Positions 34,145 through 43,088 are shown, numbered from the stretch's first letter. The stretch is DNA of 43,315 bases from Verrucomicrobiota bacterium (GCA_963205275.1 CAUJIH010000062.1:1-43315); one strand, 5' to 3'. Numbers and translations: made by a program. Notes: a model not told the origin generated them from the letters alone.

Positions 34145-37105
34145 TCACCGAAACCCGAAACTGTAGAACCGCAACTCCCCTCCCTGCAGGTGGAAGCGCA
34201 GACGGATGTTCTGTCCGGCGGGCAGTTCGGCTCCGCCTTTCCATGCGACCGGCACGGCGAGGCCGTCGCCTCCCACCGGCAGGCAGTCTGCGGCGGCGAA
34301 TCCGTCGACAGGGCGGCCTGTGTCGGCAGCGAGCACCTCTACCGTGAAGGCAGCCGCCGGGGCGGCCAGACCTTCGATGTTCACCGCCAGCTTCCGGGAA
34401 GCGCCGACGGGTGAATGGATCGGGATGGTGGTCACTGAACCGGGTTGGGCGGTCGCGCTCGGGTGGTAGTAGGTGAAGCCGTTCGCCCGGATGGTGGCCA
34501 CGCCGATTTCGGTGAGGTTGTGGTCGTAGCTGTCACTGCCCTCGCGCCGCCCGGCGGTTCCCCGGTAGTAGACACGCAGAGTCTCGCCGTCGAAAGTGGG
34601 GTTCATCTGGAAAATGTAGCCGGAATCCCAGGCGCCGGGCGGACCGAGGGGCAGGATGCGCTCGCCGTTCTTCACCCGCGAGAAGTTGAATCCGTCTCGG
34701 CTCACGGCGATACCCACGTCGGACAATGGACGCCCCTGCTGGCCGGGCCAGTAGAAGCTGAAATACAAGCCCTCGGCGCGGCTCACGGTGGCCGCGTAGA
34801 TTTCGTCCTCGCCCTTGCCGGCTACGGCGTCGAGGAAAATCTGGCCGCGCATGGTGTAGTCCTTTCCGGTGGTGCCGATGTGGTCCATCGCCGGTTCCTT
34901 GCCGTAGGGGTCGTCGGGGTCGAGGAGGTGCTCCAGACCAGACCAGTGCGTCAGATCGCGGGTCCAGATGACGCCCCAAGACCGCCCCGTCTCGGTGTAG
35001 ACGCGGCTGTAGGTGCGGATGGGGCGCTCGGGATCCTCCGCGTCGTAGAAGCCGGGCCGTGCGCGCTCGCGCATGGCCTCGGGCGCAGTGAGTTCCGGGC
35101 CTCGGGTCCATTGCCGTCCGTCTGGCGAATGCTCCAGCCAATAGGCCCCGCGCGCGTCCGTGGAGAAGCCGAGGCGCAGGAATTTCTTCGCCGGGTCGCT
35201 CACGTCCGGATTGGGGTAATAGGAAAGTGGCCTCGTCTTTTCCGAGCCTATCCAGTATTCCAAAGGCCGGGACGGGAAACGCTCCGGTGCGGGCAACCCG
35301 TCGGGCAACTTGTCCACGGCTCGGAACCGCAGTCCGTCCTTGCTCACCGCCCAGCCCTGCCCGCTTTCGCCGGACTCGAAGGCCGAGGTGTAGCCCATCA
35401 CATAGGTGTCACCTCGTTTCGTCACCGAAGGGCTGATCACAATGCGACTCCCTTCGGCGGGAGAGAGGGAGGGTTGCCGGATCGGTTTGGCCATCTCGTT
35501 GAGGACCAGCTCGACGCCGTTCGTCTGCGCCACTTCCAAGCCGTCGAGAAAGAGCACTTCGCGCTCGTCGACGGTGGAGAGCGCGGGGATGCGGAGCCGG
35601 TCGAAGAGGACGCGGTTTTCGCCACCCGCCGCCGCTGCGTGGAAAAGGAGCCCCACATCGTCCGCATCCCGTGGCGCCAGTTTCTCCGCGTTCACCGGCA
35701 GGCGCGGCGCGTTGAAGGGGCCGCGGCATTCCTGCGTGTCGCCGAAGCTCTCCCCCATCCAGCGGGCGCGATAGGTCCATCGGCGCGTTTTGTTCTGCCA
35801 CAGCGCCCAGACCACGCCGCGAGGATCGCGGAAGAGCACGGGCCAGCCGAGCTGCTCGATCTGGGGAAGCAAGCGGCCGGTACCCCGCTTCGCCCACATG
35901 CCCCGCCGATAGACAGCCACCTCCTCCGGCGCGGCGAGCGTGCCCGTGCGCCAGCCATCCTCCTCCAGGACGGCGTAGCCCAGCGCCGACGCCCCACCCT
36001 CCCGCTGCCTCAAATTCGTGCCCAAGTCCAGGGGATGCTGGCGCAAGCCGTCGTGATGGTAGGCGAGCAGTGGCCGTCCGTCCGCCACGATCAGGGAGGG
36101 ATGGAAGGCATACTCCCGAACCACCAGCTCCGGTGGCGACCAGTGCCCATCCGTGCCGCGCCGCACCACCCAGATACCGAAGTCCCGACGGAAGGCCAGC
36201 CACACCGTGCCGTCCGGTGCCAGATCCATCACCGCGTCCTGGCTTTCGCATTCGGAGAGGGGGATTTTCCCGCCGGTGCGATGGAGCGTGCTGCGGCCCG
36301 GAGCCGCCGCGTCGTCCTCCAGCTTCTCCAGCGGGCTAGCGAACTGGCGCAGCACGGGCAGACCCTTGCCCCGTCCCGCCACAGTCTCAGGTGGTTCGCC
36401 TGAGAGGGCGCGGTAGTAAACTGCGTCGTCCTTGGAATAGCAAAGCACCACCGTCCCGGAGGCGTCGCGCATGAGATCGCCCGCTCGGCAGGCTCCCTCC
36501 ACGAGGCGGGTTGGCAAGGTCCAAGCCTCCGCCGAGAACAGGCGAGCGAGCGCATCGCCATCGACTCTGGCCTTCGTGTGCCAGAGTCCGTTGGAACGGT
36601 GGAAAACGAGGTGTAAGTAGCCGTCGCCGCTCACGACCAAGCTGGCACGGGATCCGCCGCCATCGGCGCGGAAGATGGCGTGCTCGCCGCCGATCAGTTC
36701 GAAAACGGGGAGATCGCCCCCGCGAGGACGGTAGGGATTTTTCGATTTGCCGGGACCAGCGGCGAGGAAGATGGCCCCGCCCTGCTCCGCCAGCACGAAC
36801 CAGTTCCCGTCCGTGTCGCGGGTGATCTGGCGACCGTTCCACGGCAGCGTGTCGAAACCGGCCATGAGACGGTTGCCACTGGTCGCCTCCGGCTTTGTTT
36901 GTAGTGGGGTTCCCGATCCGGCCAAGCGCAGGGCGAAGGGATCCCACATGTTCTGGTAATCCGCGACCGTTTCGGGCCGAGTTGGCATCGCTGTGTGTTG
37001 CGGATATTCCCCGGCAGGAGAAGCACCGTGACACCACACGCCCGGAAGGCTAAGCGTCAAAAGGGAGATGAGCCGCAACCGAGGAATGAAGGCGCACTTT
37101 TTCAT
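34145..37105 (-). CDS. Large exported beta-propeller protein (BNR/sialidase-like and GH32/43-like)
   Basis: 986 residues from the ATG at 37105; the frame is open further upstream but the ATG starts a signal peptide (MKKCAFIPRLRLISLLTLSL, cleavage near WCHGA). Residues ~90-410 carry repeated BNR-type strands (GDGYLHLVFHRSNGLWHTKA, DGTVWLAFRRDFGIWVVRR, HPSLIVADGRPLLAYHHDG). Residues ~560-870 resemble a GH32/GH43-type propeller (GQGWAVSKDGLRFRAVDKL, GWTRDLTHWSGLEHLL-type strands, GIAVSRDGFNFSRVKNGERI). The last ~110 residues form a beta-sandwich ending LRFYSFGFR. GC content is visibly higher than in both neighbours. Probably a glycan-acting or glycan-binding protein; catalytic residues were not identified. 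Confidence 0.8.
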   Translation of the reverse strand: MKKCAFIPRLRLISLLTLSLPGVWCHGASPAGEYPQHTAMPTRPETVADYQNMWDPFALRLAGSGTPLQTKPEATSGNRLMAGFDTLPWNGRQITRDTDGNWFVLAEQGGAIFLAAGPGKSKNPYRPRGGDLPVFELIGGEHAIFRADGGGSRASLVVSGDGYLHLVFHRSNGLWHTKARVDGDALARLFSAEAWTLPTRLVEGACRAGDLMRDASGTVVLCYSKDDAVYYRALSGEPPETVAGRGKGLPVLRQFASPLEKLEDDAAAPGRSTLHRTGGKIPLSECESQDAVMDLAPDGTVWLAFRRDFGIWVVRRGTDGHWSPPELVVREYAFHPSLIVADGRPLLAYHHDGLRQHPLDLGTNLRQREGGASALGYAVLEEDGWRTGTLAAPEEVAVYRRGMWAKRGTGRLLPQIEQLGWPVLFRDPRGVVWALWQNKTRRWTYRARWMGESFGDTQECRGPFNAPRLPVNAEKLAPRDADDVGLLFHAAAAGGENRVLFDRLRIPALSTVDEREVLFLDGLEVAQTNGVELVLNEMAKPIRQPSLSPAEGSRIVISPSVTKRGDTYVMGYTSAFESGESGQGWAVSKDGLRFRAVDKLPDGLPAPERFPSRPLEYWIGSEKTRPLSYYPNPDVSDPAKKFLRLGFSTDARGAYWLEHSPDGRQWTRGPELTAPEAMRERARPGFYDAEDPERPIRTYSRVYTETGRSWGVIWTRDLTHWSGLEHLLDPDDPYGKEPAMDHIGTTGKDYTMRGQIFLDAVAGKGEDEIYAATVSRAEGLYFSFYWPGQQGRPLSDVGIAVSRDGFNFSRVKNGERILPLGPPGAWDSGYIFQMNPTFDGETLRVYYRGTAGRREGSDSYDHNLTEIGVATIRANGFTYYHPSATAQPGSVTTIPIHSPVGASRKLAVNIEGLAAPAAAFTVEVLAADTGRPVDGFAAADCLPVGGDGLAVPVAWKGGAELPAGQNIRLRFHLQGGELRFYSFGFR

Positions 37106-37128
37106 GTGTTTCCCTGAACGTGTGACAG
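37083..37128 (-). repeat. Leader plus signal-peptide start shared with 39316-39361
   Basis: This 46-bp stretch (23 bp before the ATG at 37105 and the first 23 coding bases) matches 39316-39361 at 36 of 46 positions by hand count, without gaps. Both include CTGTnACAC upstream, CACATGAAAAA at the start and TTCATTCC inside the signal peptide. The mature proteins that follow are unrelated. Confidence 0.75.
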
Positions 37129-37142
37129 AACTCCCTCCGCAC

Positions 37143-39338
37143 CTACGGCGTGATGAATCTGGCTTCGCCGGGCTGGAGGGTGATCGTCTTGCCGTAAAGT
37201 TGGAAGGAGGCCGGTTCAGAGTCAATACACGTCGCAACTGTTCCGGTCCGTCCATCGGGCAATCGCCAAGTGCTATGCAGGACGGCGGGGAATTTCAGTT
37301 CTCGGCGCGGCGTGTCGGATCCCTGGAAAATTTTGATCGGAACAGTCCGAACCTCCAGCGGTTCCTCGGCGATACGCTCACCAAAGACCAGAAACTCGTG
37401 TGCAGAGCCGCCCCAAAGATCGAGGTGATCGCGCAGAATACGAAGCTGGGTGGGATCGGTGGAGTGAGGATCAAAGTCCTCCACCCATACGGTCGCGGCG
37501 GGTATCTTGCCACAGACCACATTCATCCCAAGCTGATACATGGCTAATGGATTTTGCTGGGCGCTTACCTGGGGCGATTCGCCTCCGTATCCGAGCATAA
37601 ACTCGTGATACACATAGGTGAACAGGGGCACGCAGATGGTTGTTTCGTTCTGTGGCCAAATCCCCTGCGCATAGTCGCGTGCATGATAGGTATCGAGCAC
37701 AGGGATGAAGAATTCGCATGGTTCCTCGATCGAGAGAGCAAAGTGAGAGTCGCGTTGTTTTCCTTCGCGGCGGATATCCGCAAGCAGCGAATAGACTGCT
37801 TTGGCAGCCCAATTGCCGCCACCGGCGGCGTGCCCGTGGTTCGAGCTGTAGCAAATCGGACTCCATCCTCCGACGAGTTGATCGGCCTGCACGCAATCAA
37901 TTCCCAGCCTTTGGCATTTCAGTGCTGGATCGAGCAGAACCTCGCGGGCCACTTTCGTAATGGGGCAAATTTCAGCGTGCTGCCAGCGCACGACTCCCAC
38001 CTTCGGACTCCATATCTGCGGTTTACCGTCTGGAGTGCAGACGGCGCTCGCCGCGCCCCTTTGGTTGAATTCAGCCGTCTGATCTACATCCACAGGAGTG
38101 CCCGCCTCCTCTCCAGCCTGTCTTTGTAGCATCCATCGCAGTCCGGACAGGAAGATCAGCGTATGATTGCCTTTCGCATGGAGTTCTGCCATTGTCTTCA
38201 TGAACTCAGCTTCCCCTCCGAGAGGCGGAAAGTAGTCGGGGCCAACCCAAGATCCCCTCTTTTCCCAACTCATCGGATTCATCGTGACCGGGCTGCCGAG
38301 TAATTCGTGCCAGGCGTCGGCGAGAGGGACGAGTTGCGACATTCGATTCGGCACCCATTCCTTTCCGATCTTGCCGCGCAGGCGATAGGAGTAAAAGAGG
38401 GACGGTTCCGTCAGCCATTTTGGGATTTCCCCGGATTCCACCCGCTTCTTCAGTGTCTGCTGACACCATGACTGATGAACGGCCCACGACTTGTATAAAT
38501 CAGCCGCCGTCTGCCAGTCGCCGTGAAAAGTTGCCAGCACCGTGTCATACTCAGTCTTCCACTCGGCATGAGCCAGAGCCGGTGGAATATGCTGGATCAC
38601 CGGGCGAAGCGTCTCCTGATTCCCGAATCCGAAGCTCTTGGTGTAAGCCTCACCATCGTAAGTGGCGAGATATATCCCAGCGGTCTTGTCGTAGAGAGCC
38701 ATCACCTGCATCGATGCTATGCCGGGATACTGTGACATGGGGACGGCCTTTTCGTTCTCCTTCGTGGGTGAATGCACCAGACTGCCGTCACATCGAGGTA
38801 GCAGTAAAAAGTCATCTTCCGCTGTATCGCCCAGTTGGCGAGGGCAGGACAGAGCGGGGAACTGGACGCCGGAGAGAGGAGCGTCGCTCTGGTTATCTAC
38901 CGAAATCCTGGCGTAGATCAGCGATGAACCCGGTTCAGTGCGGAAGCGGCACTCGACGCCGATGGGGGAGTTCTTGTGCCGGGGCACTTTCACCACGACG
39001 CTCTGACCTTCTTTTGTGACCGTGACATCCAGAGCGTCCGCTTCGCTCAGCCGGATCGGGGCACCCATGGGATTGGACTGATCGAAAAGCTGGAGTTCAT
39101 ACAGGAGCGGACCGCCCTTGGCTTCGACGAACTCTTGGCCTCTCGCCTTGTCCACGAGCGAGACGATGGCTCCATTCCGTGCCGAGTCGAAGCTCATGCG
39201 TGTCGTGTCTGTCTCCAGCGAAAGGACAGAACCCGGCGAATCATTGGCAGGAGGTGCGCCGTGGGATGTTACGCCCGGCAGCCAAAGCGCGGACAAGACA
39301 GTGAATTGTAGAAGGGGAATGAAAGTGCTATTTTTCAT
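37143..39338 (-). CDS. DUF6259-type exported glycoside hydrolase, copy A
   Basis: 731 residues from the ATG at 39338 (a TTG at 39350 is the alternative), signal peptide MKNSTFIPLLQFTVLSALWL, cleaved near SHGAPPA. Residues ~30-260 form a beta-supersandwich (SLVDKARGQEFVEAKGGPLL, YARISVDNQSDAPLSGVQFPAL, YKSWAVHQSWCQQTLKKR). A TIM barrel follows with GSWVGPDYFPPLGG, CQRLGIDCVQADQLVGGW, HFALSIEEPCEFF and FTYVYHEFMLGYGGESP; the Asp of QADQL and Glu of SIEEP are candidate catalytic acids. A C-terminal beta domain ends FPAVLHSTWRLPDGRTGTV and LQPGEARFITP. Tandem paralog of copy B, 37 bp upstream of the propeller gene. Confidence 0.82.
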   Translation of the reverse strand: MKNSTFIPLLQFTVLSALWLPGVTSHGAPPANDSPGSVLSLETDTTRMSFDSARNGAIVSLVDKARGQEFVEAKGGPLLYELQLFDQSNPMGAPIRLSEADALDVTVTKEGQSVVVKVPRHKNSPIGVECRFRTEPGSSLIYARISVDNQSDAPLSGVQFPALSCPRQLGDTAEDDFLLLPRCDGSLVHSPTKENEKAVPMSQYPGIASMQVMALYDKTAGIYLATYDGEAYTKSFGFGNQETLRPVIQHIPPALAHAEWKTEYDTVLATFHGDWQTAADLYKSWAVHQSWCQQTLKKRVESGEIPKWLTEPSLFYSYRLRGKIGKEWVPNRMSQLVPLADAWHELLGSPVTMNPMSWEKRGSWVGPDYFPPLGGEAEFMKTMAELHAKGNHTLIFLSGLRWMLQRQAGEEAGTPVDVDQTAEFNQRGAASAVCTPDGKPQIWSPKVGVVRWQHAEICPITKVAREVLLDPALKCQRLGIDCVQADQLVGGWSPICYSSNHGHAAGGGNWAAKAVYSLLADIRREGKQRDSHFALSIEEPCEFFIPVLDTYHARDYAQGIWPQNETTICVPLFTYVYHEFMLGYGGESPQVSAQQNPLAMYQLGMNVVCGKIPAATVWVEDFDPHSTDPTQLRILRDHLDLWGGSAHEFLVFGERIAEEPLEVRTVPIKIFQGSDTPRRELKFPAVLHSTWRLPDGRTGTVATCIDSEPASFQLYGKTITLQPGEARFITP

Positions 39339-39361
39339 GTGCTTCCTCAAAGGTGTAACAG
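39316..39361 (-). repeat. Leader plus signal-peptide start shared with 37083-37128
   Basis: Counterpart of the 46-bp repeat before the propeller gene; here it starts DUF6259 copy A. The DUF6259 copy B immediately upstream has an unrelated leader and signal peptide, so the shared cassette does not follow the DUF6259 duplication. Confidence 0.75.
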
Positions 39362-39374
39362 GGTCTTTTTTTGT

Positions 39375-41546
39375 CTATGGCATGATGAACTGAGCTTCGC
39401 CGGGCTGAAGGGTGATCGTCTTTCCCTGCACTTGGAAAGTGACCGGTTCGGAAGCGATGCAGGCGAGGACCGTGCCTGTGCGACCATCGGGCAGACGCCA
39501 GGTGCTGTGAAGCACGGCGGGGAAGTCGAGTTCCCGCGTCGGCTGACCTTGTCCGGTCCAGAAATTGAAGCGAACCGACGGGACATCCAGCGGTGGCTGC
39601 GTCACTCGCCGACCGAACACCAGAAACTCGCGAGCCGGACCGCGCCACAGGTCGAAGGAACCGCGCAGCAGGCGGGACTGGACTGCTTCGGTGGAAGCGG
39701 GGTCGAAATCAGACAGCGACTCAGTGATCCCTGGCACTTTTCCGGTGACCAGATTCATGCCCAATCCGTAGACGGATACCGGATTTTTCCTGGTCCAGAC
39801 CTGACAGGTGTCTCCGCCGTAGGCAGGTAGAAACTCGTGATACACATGGGTGAACAAGGGCACTCCGATCACCTTGTCCCCATCGCGGGGCCAGCGTCCC
39901 TGAGTGTAGTCGCGTGCGTGGTAGATGTCCACGACTGGAATGAAAAACTCTCCCGGCTCCTCCGTGGAGAACGCGAAGTCAGGTCTTCTCCCTTTTCCGA
40001 CTTTGCGAATGTCATCAAACAGGTCATAGACCGTTTTAGCAGCCCAGGTTCCACCGCCGGGCGTATGATCGTGCTTGGAGCTGTAACAAATGTCAACACC
40101 TCCGCCGACCAGTGTGTCGGCCAGGACGCAGTCGATACCTAGCCTTTGGCATTCCAATGCCGCTTCGAACAGAACGATTCTGGCTATCGGGGTGGCAGGA
40201 CAGATTCTGGCACGCGGCTGAGAGGCGACATGTCTGGCGATGACCGGTTCTCCATCCAGTCCGAGTATTGTCCCTGCAGCCCCCCGTTTCTGATAATCTG
40301 CCGTCAGATCCAGGTCTTTGAGAAGGCCTTGGTCTGGATCAGCCTTTTTGCTGAGTGTCCAATTCAGGTTGGGCATAAACACCATCGAGTGATTTCCCTT
40401 TTCATATAGTCTTGATGTGACCTGACGGAAAGCCTCCTCGTCACCGAGGGGCGGAAAACAGTCAGGTCCCACCCAGCTCGCCCATTTTTCCCAGTGCGTG
40501 AATATCAGGGTAACGGGTGCATTGATCATTTTGCGCCAGTCTGCGACATGCGATTCCACCAGCGGGAGGCGGTTGACGCCCTTCTCCTTGCCTTGATCGC
40601 CGCGCAGGCTGTAGGTGAGAAACAGCGAAGGCTCCGTCAGCCACTTGGGGATGTCGCCCGATTCCAGCCGCTCTTTCGCGGTCTGTCGGCACCAGGGCTG
40701 ATGCACGGCCCAGGACTTATACAAATCAGCCGCCGCCTGCCAGTCGCCGTGAAAGGTCCCCAGAACCGTGTCATACTCTGTCTTCCATAGGGTATGATCC
40801 TGAAGAGGCGTGATGTGAGTGAGGGCGGGGCGGAAGGTTTCCCGGCGTTTTCCCACTCCGAAGCGTTTCGTGTGGCCTTCGCTGTCCTGAGTCGCGAGAT
40901 AGAGTCCGGCATCTTTGTCATACAGCGCGATGAACTGCATGGAAGCGGGGCCGGGATACTGGATGTCCGGAATCGACTCGACCGAAGCAGGAGACTGCAC
41001 CAGTTGGCCGTCGCATCGGGGATAGGCGAGAAAATCATCCTCTGCGGTGCTCCCCAGTTGGCGGGGGCAGGACAGGGCGGGGAACTGGACGCCGGCGAGA
41101 GATGAGCCGCTCTGGTTGTTCACCGAGATTCGGGCATAAATGAACGAGGAACCTGCCTCAGTCCGGAAGCGGCACTCGACGCCGATGGGAGAATTCTTGT
41201 GCCGGGGCACTTTCACCACGACGCTCTGGCCTTCTTTCGTGACCGTGGCATCCAGAGCGTCTTTCTCGCTTAGGAGAACGGGTGGAGCACTGGGATTGGC
41301 CGGATCGAAAAGCTGGAGTTCATACAGGAGCGGACCGCCCTTGGCTTCGACGAACTCCTGGCCTCTCGCCTTGTCCACCAATGAGACGATGGCTCCGTTT
41401 TTTGCAGGATCGAAGCGCACACGAGTCGTGTCTGTCTCTAGTGTGATGACGGAGTCCGGCGAGTCGGCGGCGAGGGTTTTCACGCATGAGAAACAAAGTG
41501 CCCACAGGGTGATCAGTGGGAGAACGAGACGGAGGCCGGCTTTCAT
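39375..41546 (-). CDS. DUF6259-type exported glycoside hydrolase, copy B
   Basis: 723 residues, ATG at 41546, signal peptide MKAGLRLVLPLITLWALCFS. The layout equals copy A: beta domain with SLVDKARGQEFVEAKGGPLL and SCPRQLGSTAEDDFL, a barrel with ASWVGPDCFPPLGDEEAF, RLGIDCVLADTLVGGGVD, FAFSTEEPGEFFIPVVDIYH and YHEFLPAYGGDTCQVW, and a C-terminal domain ending LQPGEAQFIMP. The first ~200 and last ~50 residues are nearly identical to copy A, while residues ~300-430 are much more different, which suggests different substrate specificity or gene conversion at the ends. Stop to copy A start is 36 bp, so both are likely in one operon. Confidence 0.82.
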   Translation of the reverse strand: MKAGLRLVLPLITLWALCFSCVKTLAADSPDSVITLETDTTRVRFDPAKNGAIVSLVDKARGQEFVEAKGGPLLYELQLFDPANPSAPPVLLSEKDALDATVTKEGQSVVVKVPRHKNSPIGVECRFRTEAGSSFIYARISVNNQSGSSLAGVQFPALSCPRQLGSTAEDDFLAYPRCDGQLVQSPASVESIPDIQYPGPASMQFIALYDKDAGLYLATQDSEGHTKRFGVGKRRETFRPALTHITPLQDHTLWKTEYDTVLGTFHGDWQAAADLYKSWAVHQPWCRQTAKERLESGDIPKWLTEPSLFLTYSLRGDQGKEKGVNRLPLVESHVADWRKMINAPVTLIFTHWEKWASWVGPDCFPPLGDEEAFRQVTSRLYEKGNHSMVFMPNLNWTLSKKADPDQGLLKDLDLTADYQKRGAAGTILGLDGEPVIARHVASQPRARICPATPIARIVLFEAALECQRLGIDCVLADTLVGGGVDICYSSKHDHTPGGGTWAAKTVYDLFDDIRKVGKGRRPDFAFSTEEPGEFFIPVVDIYHARDYTQGRWPRDGDKVIGVPLFTHVYHEFLPAYGGDTCQVWTRKNPVSVYGLGMNLVTGKVPGITESLSDFDPASTEAVQSRLLRGSFDLWRGPAREFLVFGRRVTQPPLDVPSVRFNFWTGQGQPTRELDFPAVLHSTWRLPDGRTGTVLACIASEPVTFQVQGKTITLQPGEAQFIMP

Positions 41547-41585
41547 CGTGCGCTGGTCTCAAGAAACGTCCGATTAATCACATGT

Positions 41586-42000
41586 CTACGGCGTGATCAA
41601 GGTAGCCTCGCCTGGCTGAAGGGTGATCGTCTTTCCTGCAACTTCACAGATGGCTGATTCCAGATCGATGCACACCGCCACGGTTCCGATCCTCCCGTCA
41701 GGCAGTCGCCAGGTGCTATGCAGCACGGCGGGGAAGTCCAGCTCACGAGGGTTCTTTCCTCCAGTCGGGAATTTGAGGAGAATCGAGCGGGTTGAAAACC
41801 TCTCCCGGCTCCTCGAAGGAGAGAGCAAAACAGGAATCGCTGGCTCTGCCCGCCTTGCGGGTTTCTTTGAGCAGGGAATAAACCGCTTTTGCCGCCCAGT
41901 TTCCACCTCCCGGGGTATGGCTGTGCTTCGTGCTGTAGCAGATCGCAGGCCTCCCGCCTGCCGATGAGCGGATCGACATGTACGCAGTCGATTTTAGCAT
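41586..42000 (-). pseudogene. Broken third copy of the DUF6259 gene (3' part)
   Basis: Minus-strand frames match copies A and B in order: IDCVHVDPLIG (near 41950-41985), then after a frame change ICYSTKHSHTPGGGNWAAKAVYSLL and FALSFEEPGEVFNPLDS, then after a second frame change and a deletion of about 130 codons RELDFPAVLHSTWRLPDG and LQPGEATLITP with the same stop (41586). So the first two-thirds are missing, there are two frameshifts (about 41955 and 41795), and the middle is deleted. It sits 39 bp upstream of intact copy B and is the third unit of a tandem array. Confidence 0.9.
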
Positions 42001-42119
42001 GTTCGTTCTATTTTGTAACAGTCAATAATGCAATAGACCCGGCGCATGTTCATGGACTTTCGATTTGAGAAACAGCGTGCAAGCAGCAGCGGAGCAAGAA
42101 TCAGCAAGCGGCGCTTCAT
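41994..42119 (-). other. Possible orphan signal-peptide start upstream of the DUF6259 relic
   Basis: A 41-codon frame from an ATG at 42119 begins MKRRLLILAPLLLARC, a credible signal sequence, then continues SNRKSMNMRRVYC with no domain character and stops in the relic. It could be the surviving 5' end of the broken DUF6259 copy joined to unrelated sequence by deletion. The rest of 42001-42165 shows nothing. Confidence 0.25.
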
Positions 42120-42165
42120 GCGAGCATCCACGGATGCGTTGCCGGAGCGTTCGCGGAATGTTCTG

Positions 42166-43020
42166 TCAATGGATCGAAAACTGCCAGAACAGCTCCTCCG
42201 GTTTCAAATACTCCCGCACCAGCCCATCGTGCACGGGTGACGTGCCCTGCGTGTGATCCACGAGCGCGGCTTTCTTCGTCTCCAGTTCGTGCGGCGTGAG
42301 CTTCAACCGCAAATCCGGCTCTCGTGGCAATGGAGCGCCGTGCACCACATAGGCGAGGAAACGGCCTTGAAACGCCGCCGTGCGCGCCGCGTCACGCGCC
42401 AGCCAGAAGGCGGTGCGATGATCCCCGTGCTTGTCGGACTCGTGCGTGACGAAAATTTCCCGCGGCTTCCGCACGCGGATGATCTCCGCCAGATCCGCCA
42501 CCTCGCTCGCTTTCAAATAGGGCGCCGGGCTGCCGTGCGTGAGAGAGTGGTAGTCACGCGCGACCAGGCCATACGTCTCGCGCTTCTGCGTGAGCATCTG
42601 CCGGAAGACCGCGCTGCCATCCATCTGCCACATTTTTTCCAAGCCGCCGTCCGGGTAGCCGAGAAAGATTAAGTCCTCACGCGGCACGCCGAGACGTTTC
42701 ATCGCATTCACGGAGTGGCTCTGCCGCAACGCGCCGGCCTTCATGAAATCCTCGGGCGTGAGTTGCTCAGGCTCCTTCTTCGCCGCCGCAGCCGCGAGCG
42801 CCGCATAACCGTCACCGTTCGTCAAAATGACGACCGTGACGTGCTTTTTCGCCTCCAGCGCACGCAGGATGACGCCCGCGCAGCCGATGATCTCATCATC
42901 GGGATGAGGAGCGACGATCAGCACATCCTCCGCCGCCAATGCGCGGATGGAAAAAGTCAAGGCGAGCACGCCTGTGCAGAGGGTTCGGCAAAGGAAGGAA
43001 GTTGCGCCCGTGATCTTCAT
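42166..43020 (-). CDS. Exported PIG-L-family deacetylase
   Basis: 284 residues, ATG at 43020, signal peptide MKITGATSFLCRTLCTGVLA with cleavage near IRALAAE. The PIG-L/LmbE zinc site is complete: LIVAPHPDDEIIGCAG (His, Asp, Asp) at about residues 34-48 and FVTHESDKHGDHRTAFWL (second His set) at about residue 195. SVNAMKRLGVPREDLIFLGYPDGG is the characteristic middle block. It removes N-acetyl groups from GlcNAc-type sugars by family analogy. As an exported member in a glycan locus it probably deacetylates an amino sugar in the substrate. Upstream is an AT-rich 68-bp gap to the divergent IS66 gene. Confidence 0.9.
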   Translation of the reverse strand: MKITGATSFLCRTLCTGVLALTFSIRALAAEDVLIVAPHPDDEIIGCAGVILRALEAKKHVTVVILTNGDGYAALAAAAAKKEPEQLTPEDFMKAGALRQSHSVNAMKRLGVPREDLIFLGYPDGGLEKMWQMDGSAVFRQMLTQKRETYGLVARDYHSLTHGSPAPYLKASEVADLAEIIRVRKPREIFVTHESDKHGDHRTAFWLARDAARTAAFQGRFLAYVVHGAPLPREPDLRLKLTPHELETKKAALVDHTQGTSPVHDGLVREYLKPEELFWQFSIH

Positions 43021-43088
43021 TTTTCAGAACTATTCAGGTATCTAAGATTAGATGAATAATTTCAAAAATCAACGAGACTGGCTAAGCC

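Noticed and set aside
34445..36403. Long plus-strand open frame (652 codons) opposite the propeller gene
   Set aside because: Its amino-acid composition is that of an antisense frame of GC-rich coding DNA. The minus-strand gene has a signal peptide and propeller strands over the same bases, and the relic at 24181 conserves the minus frame.
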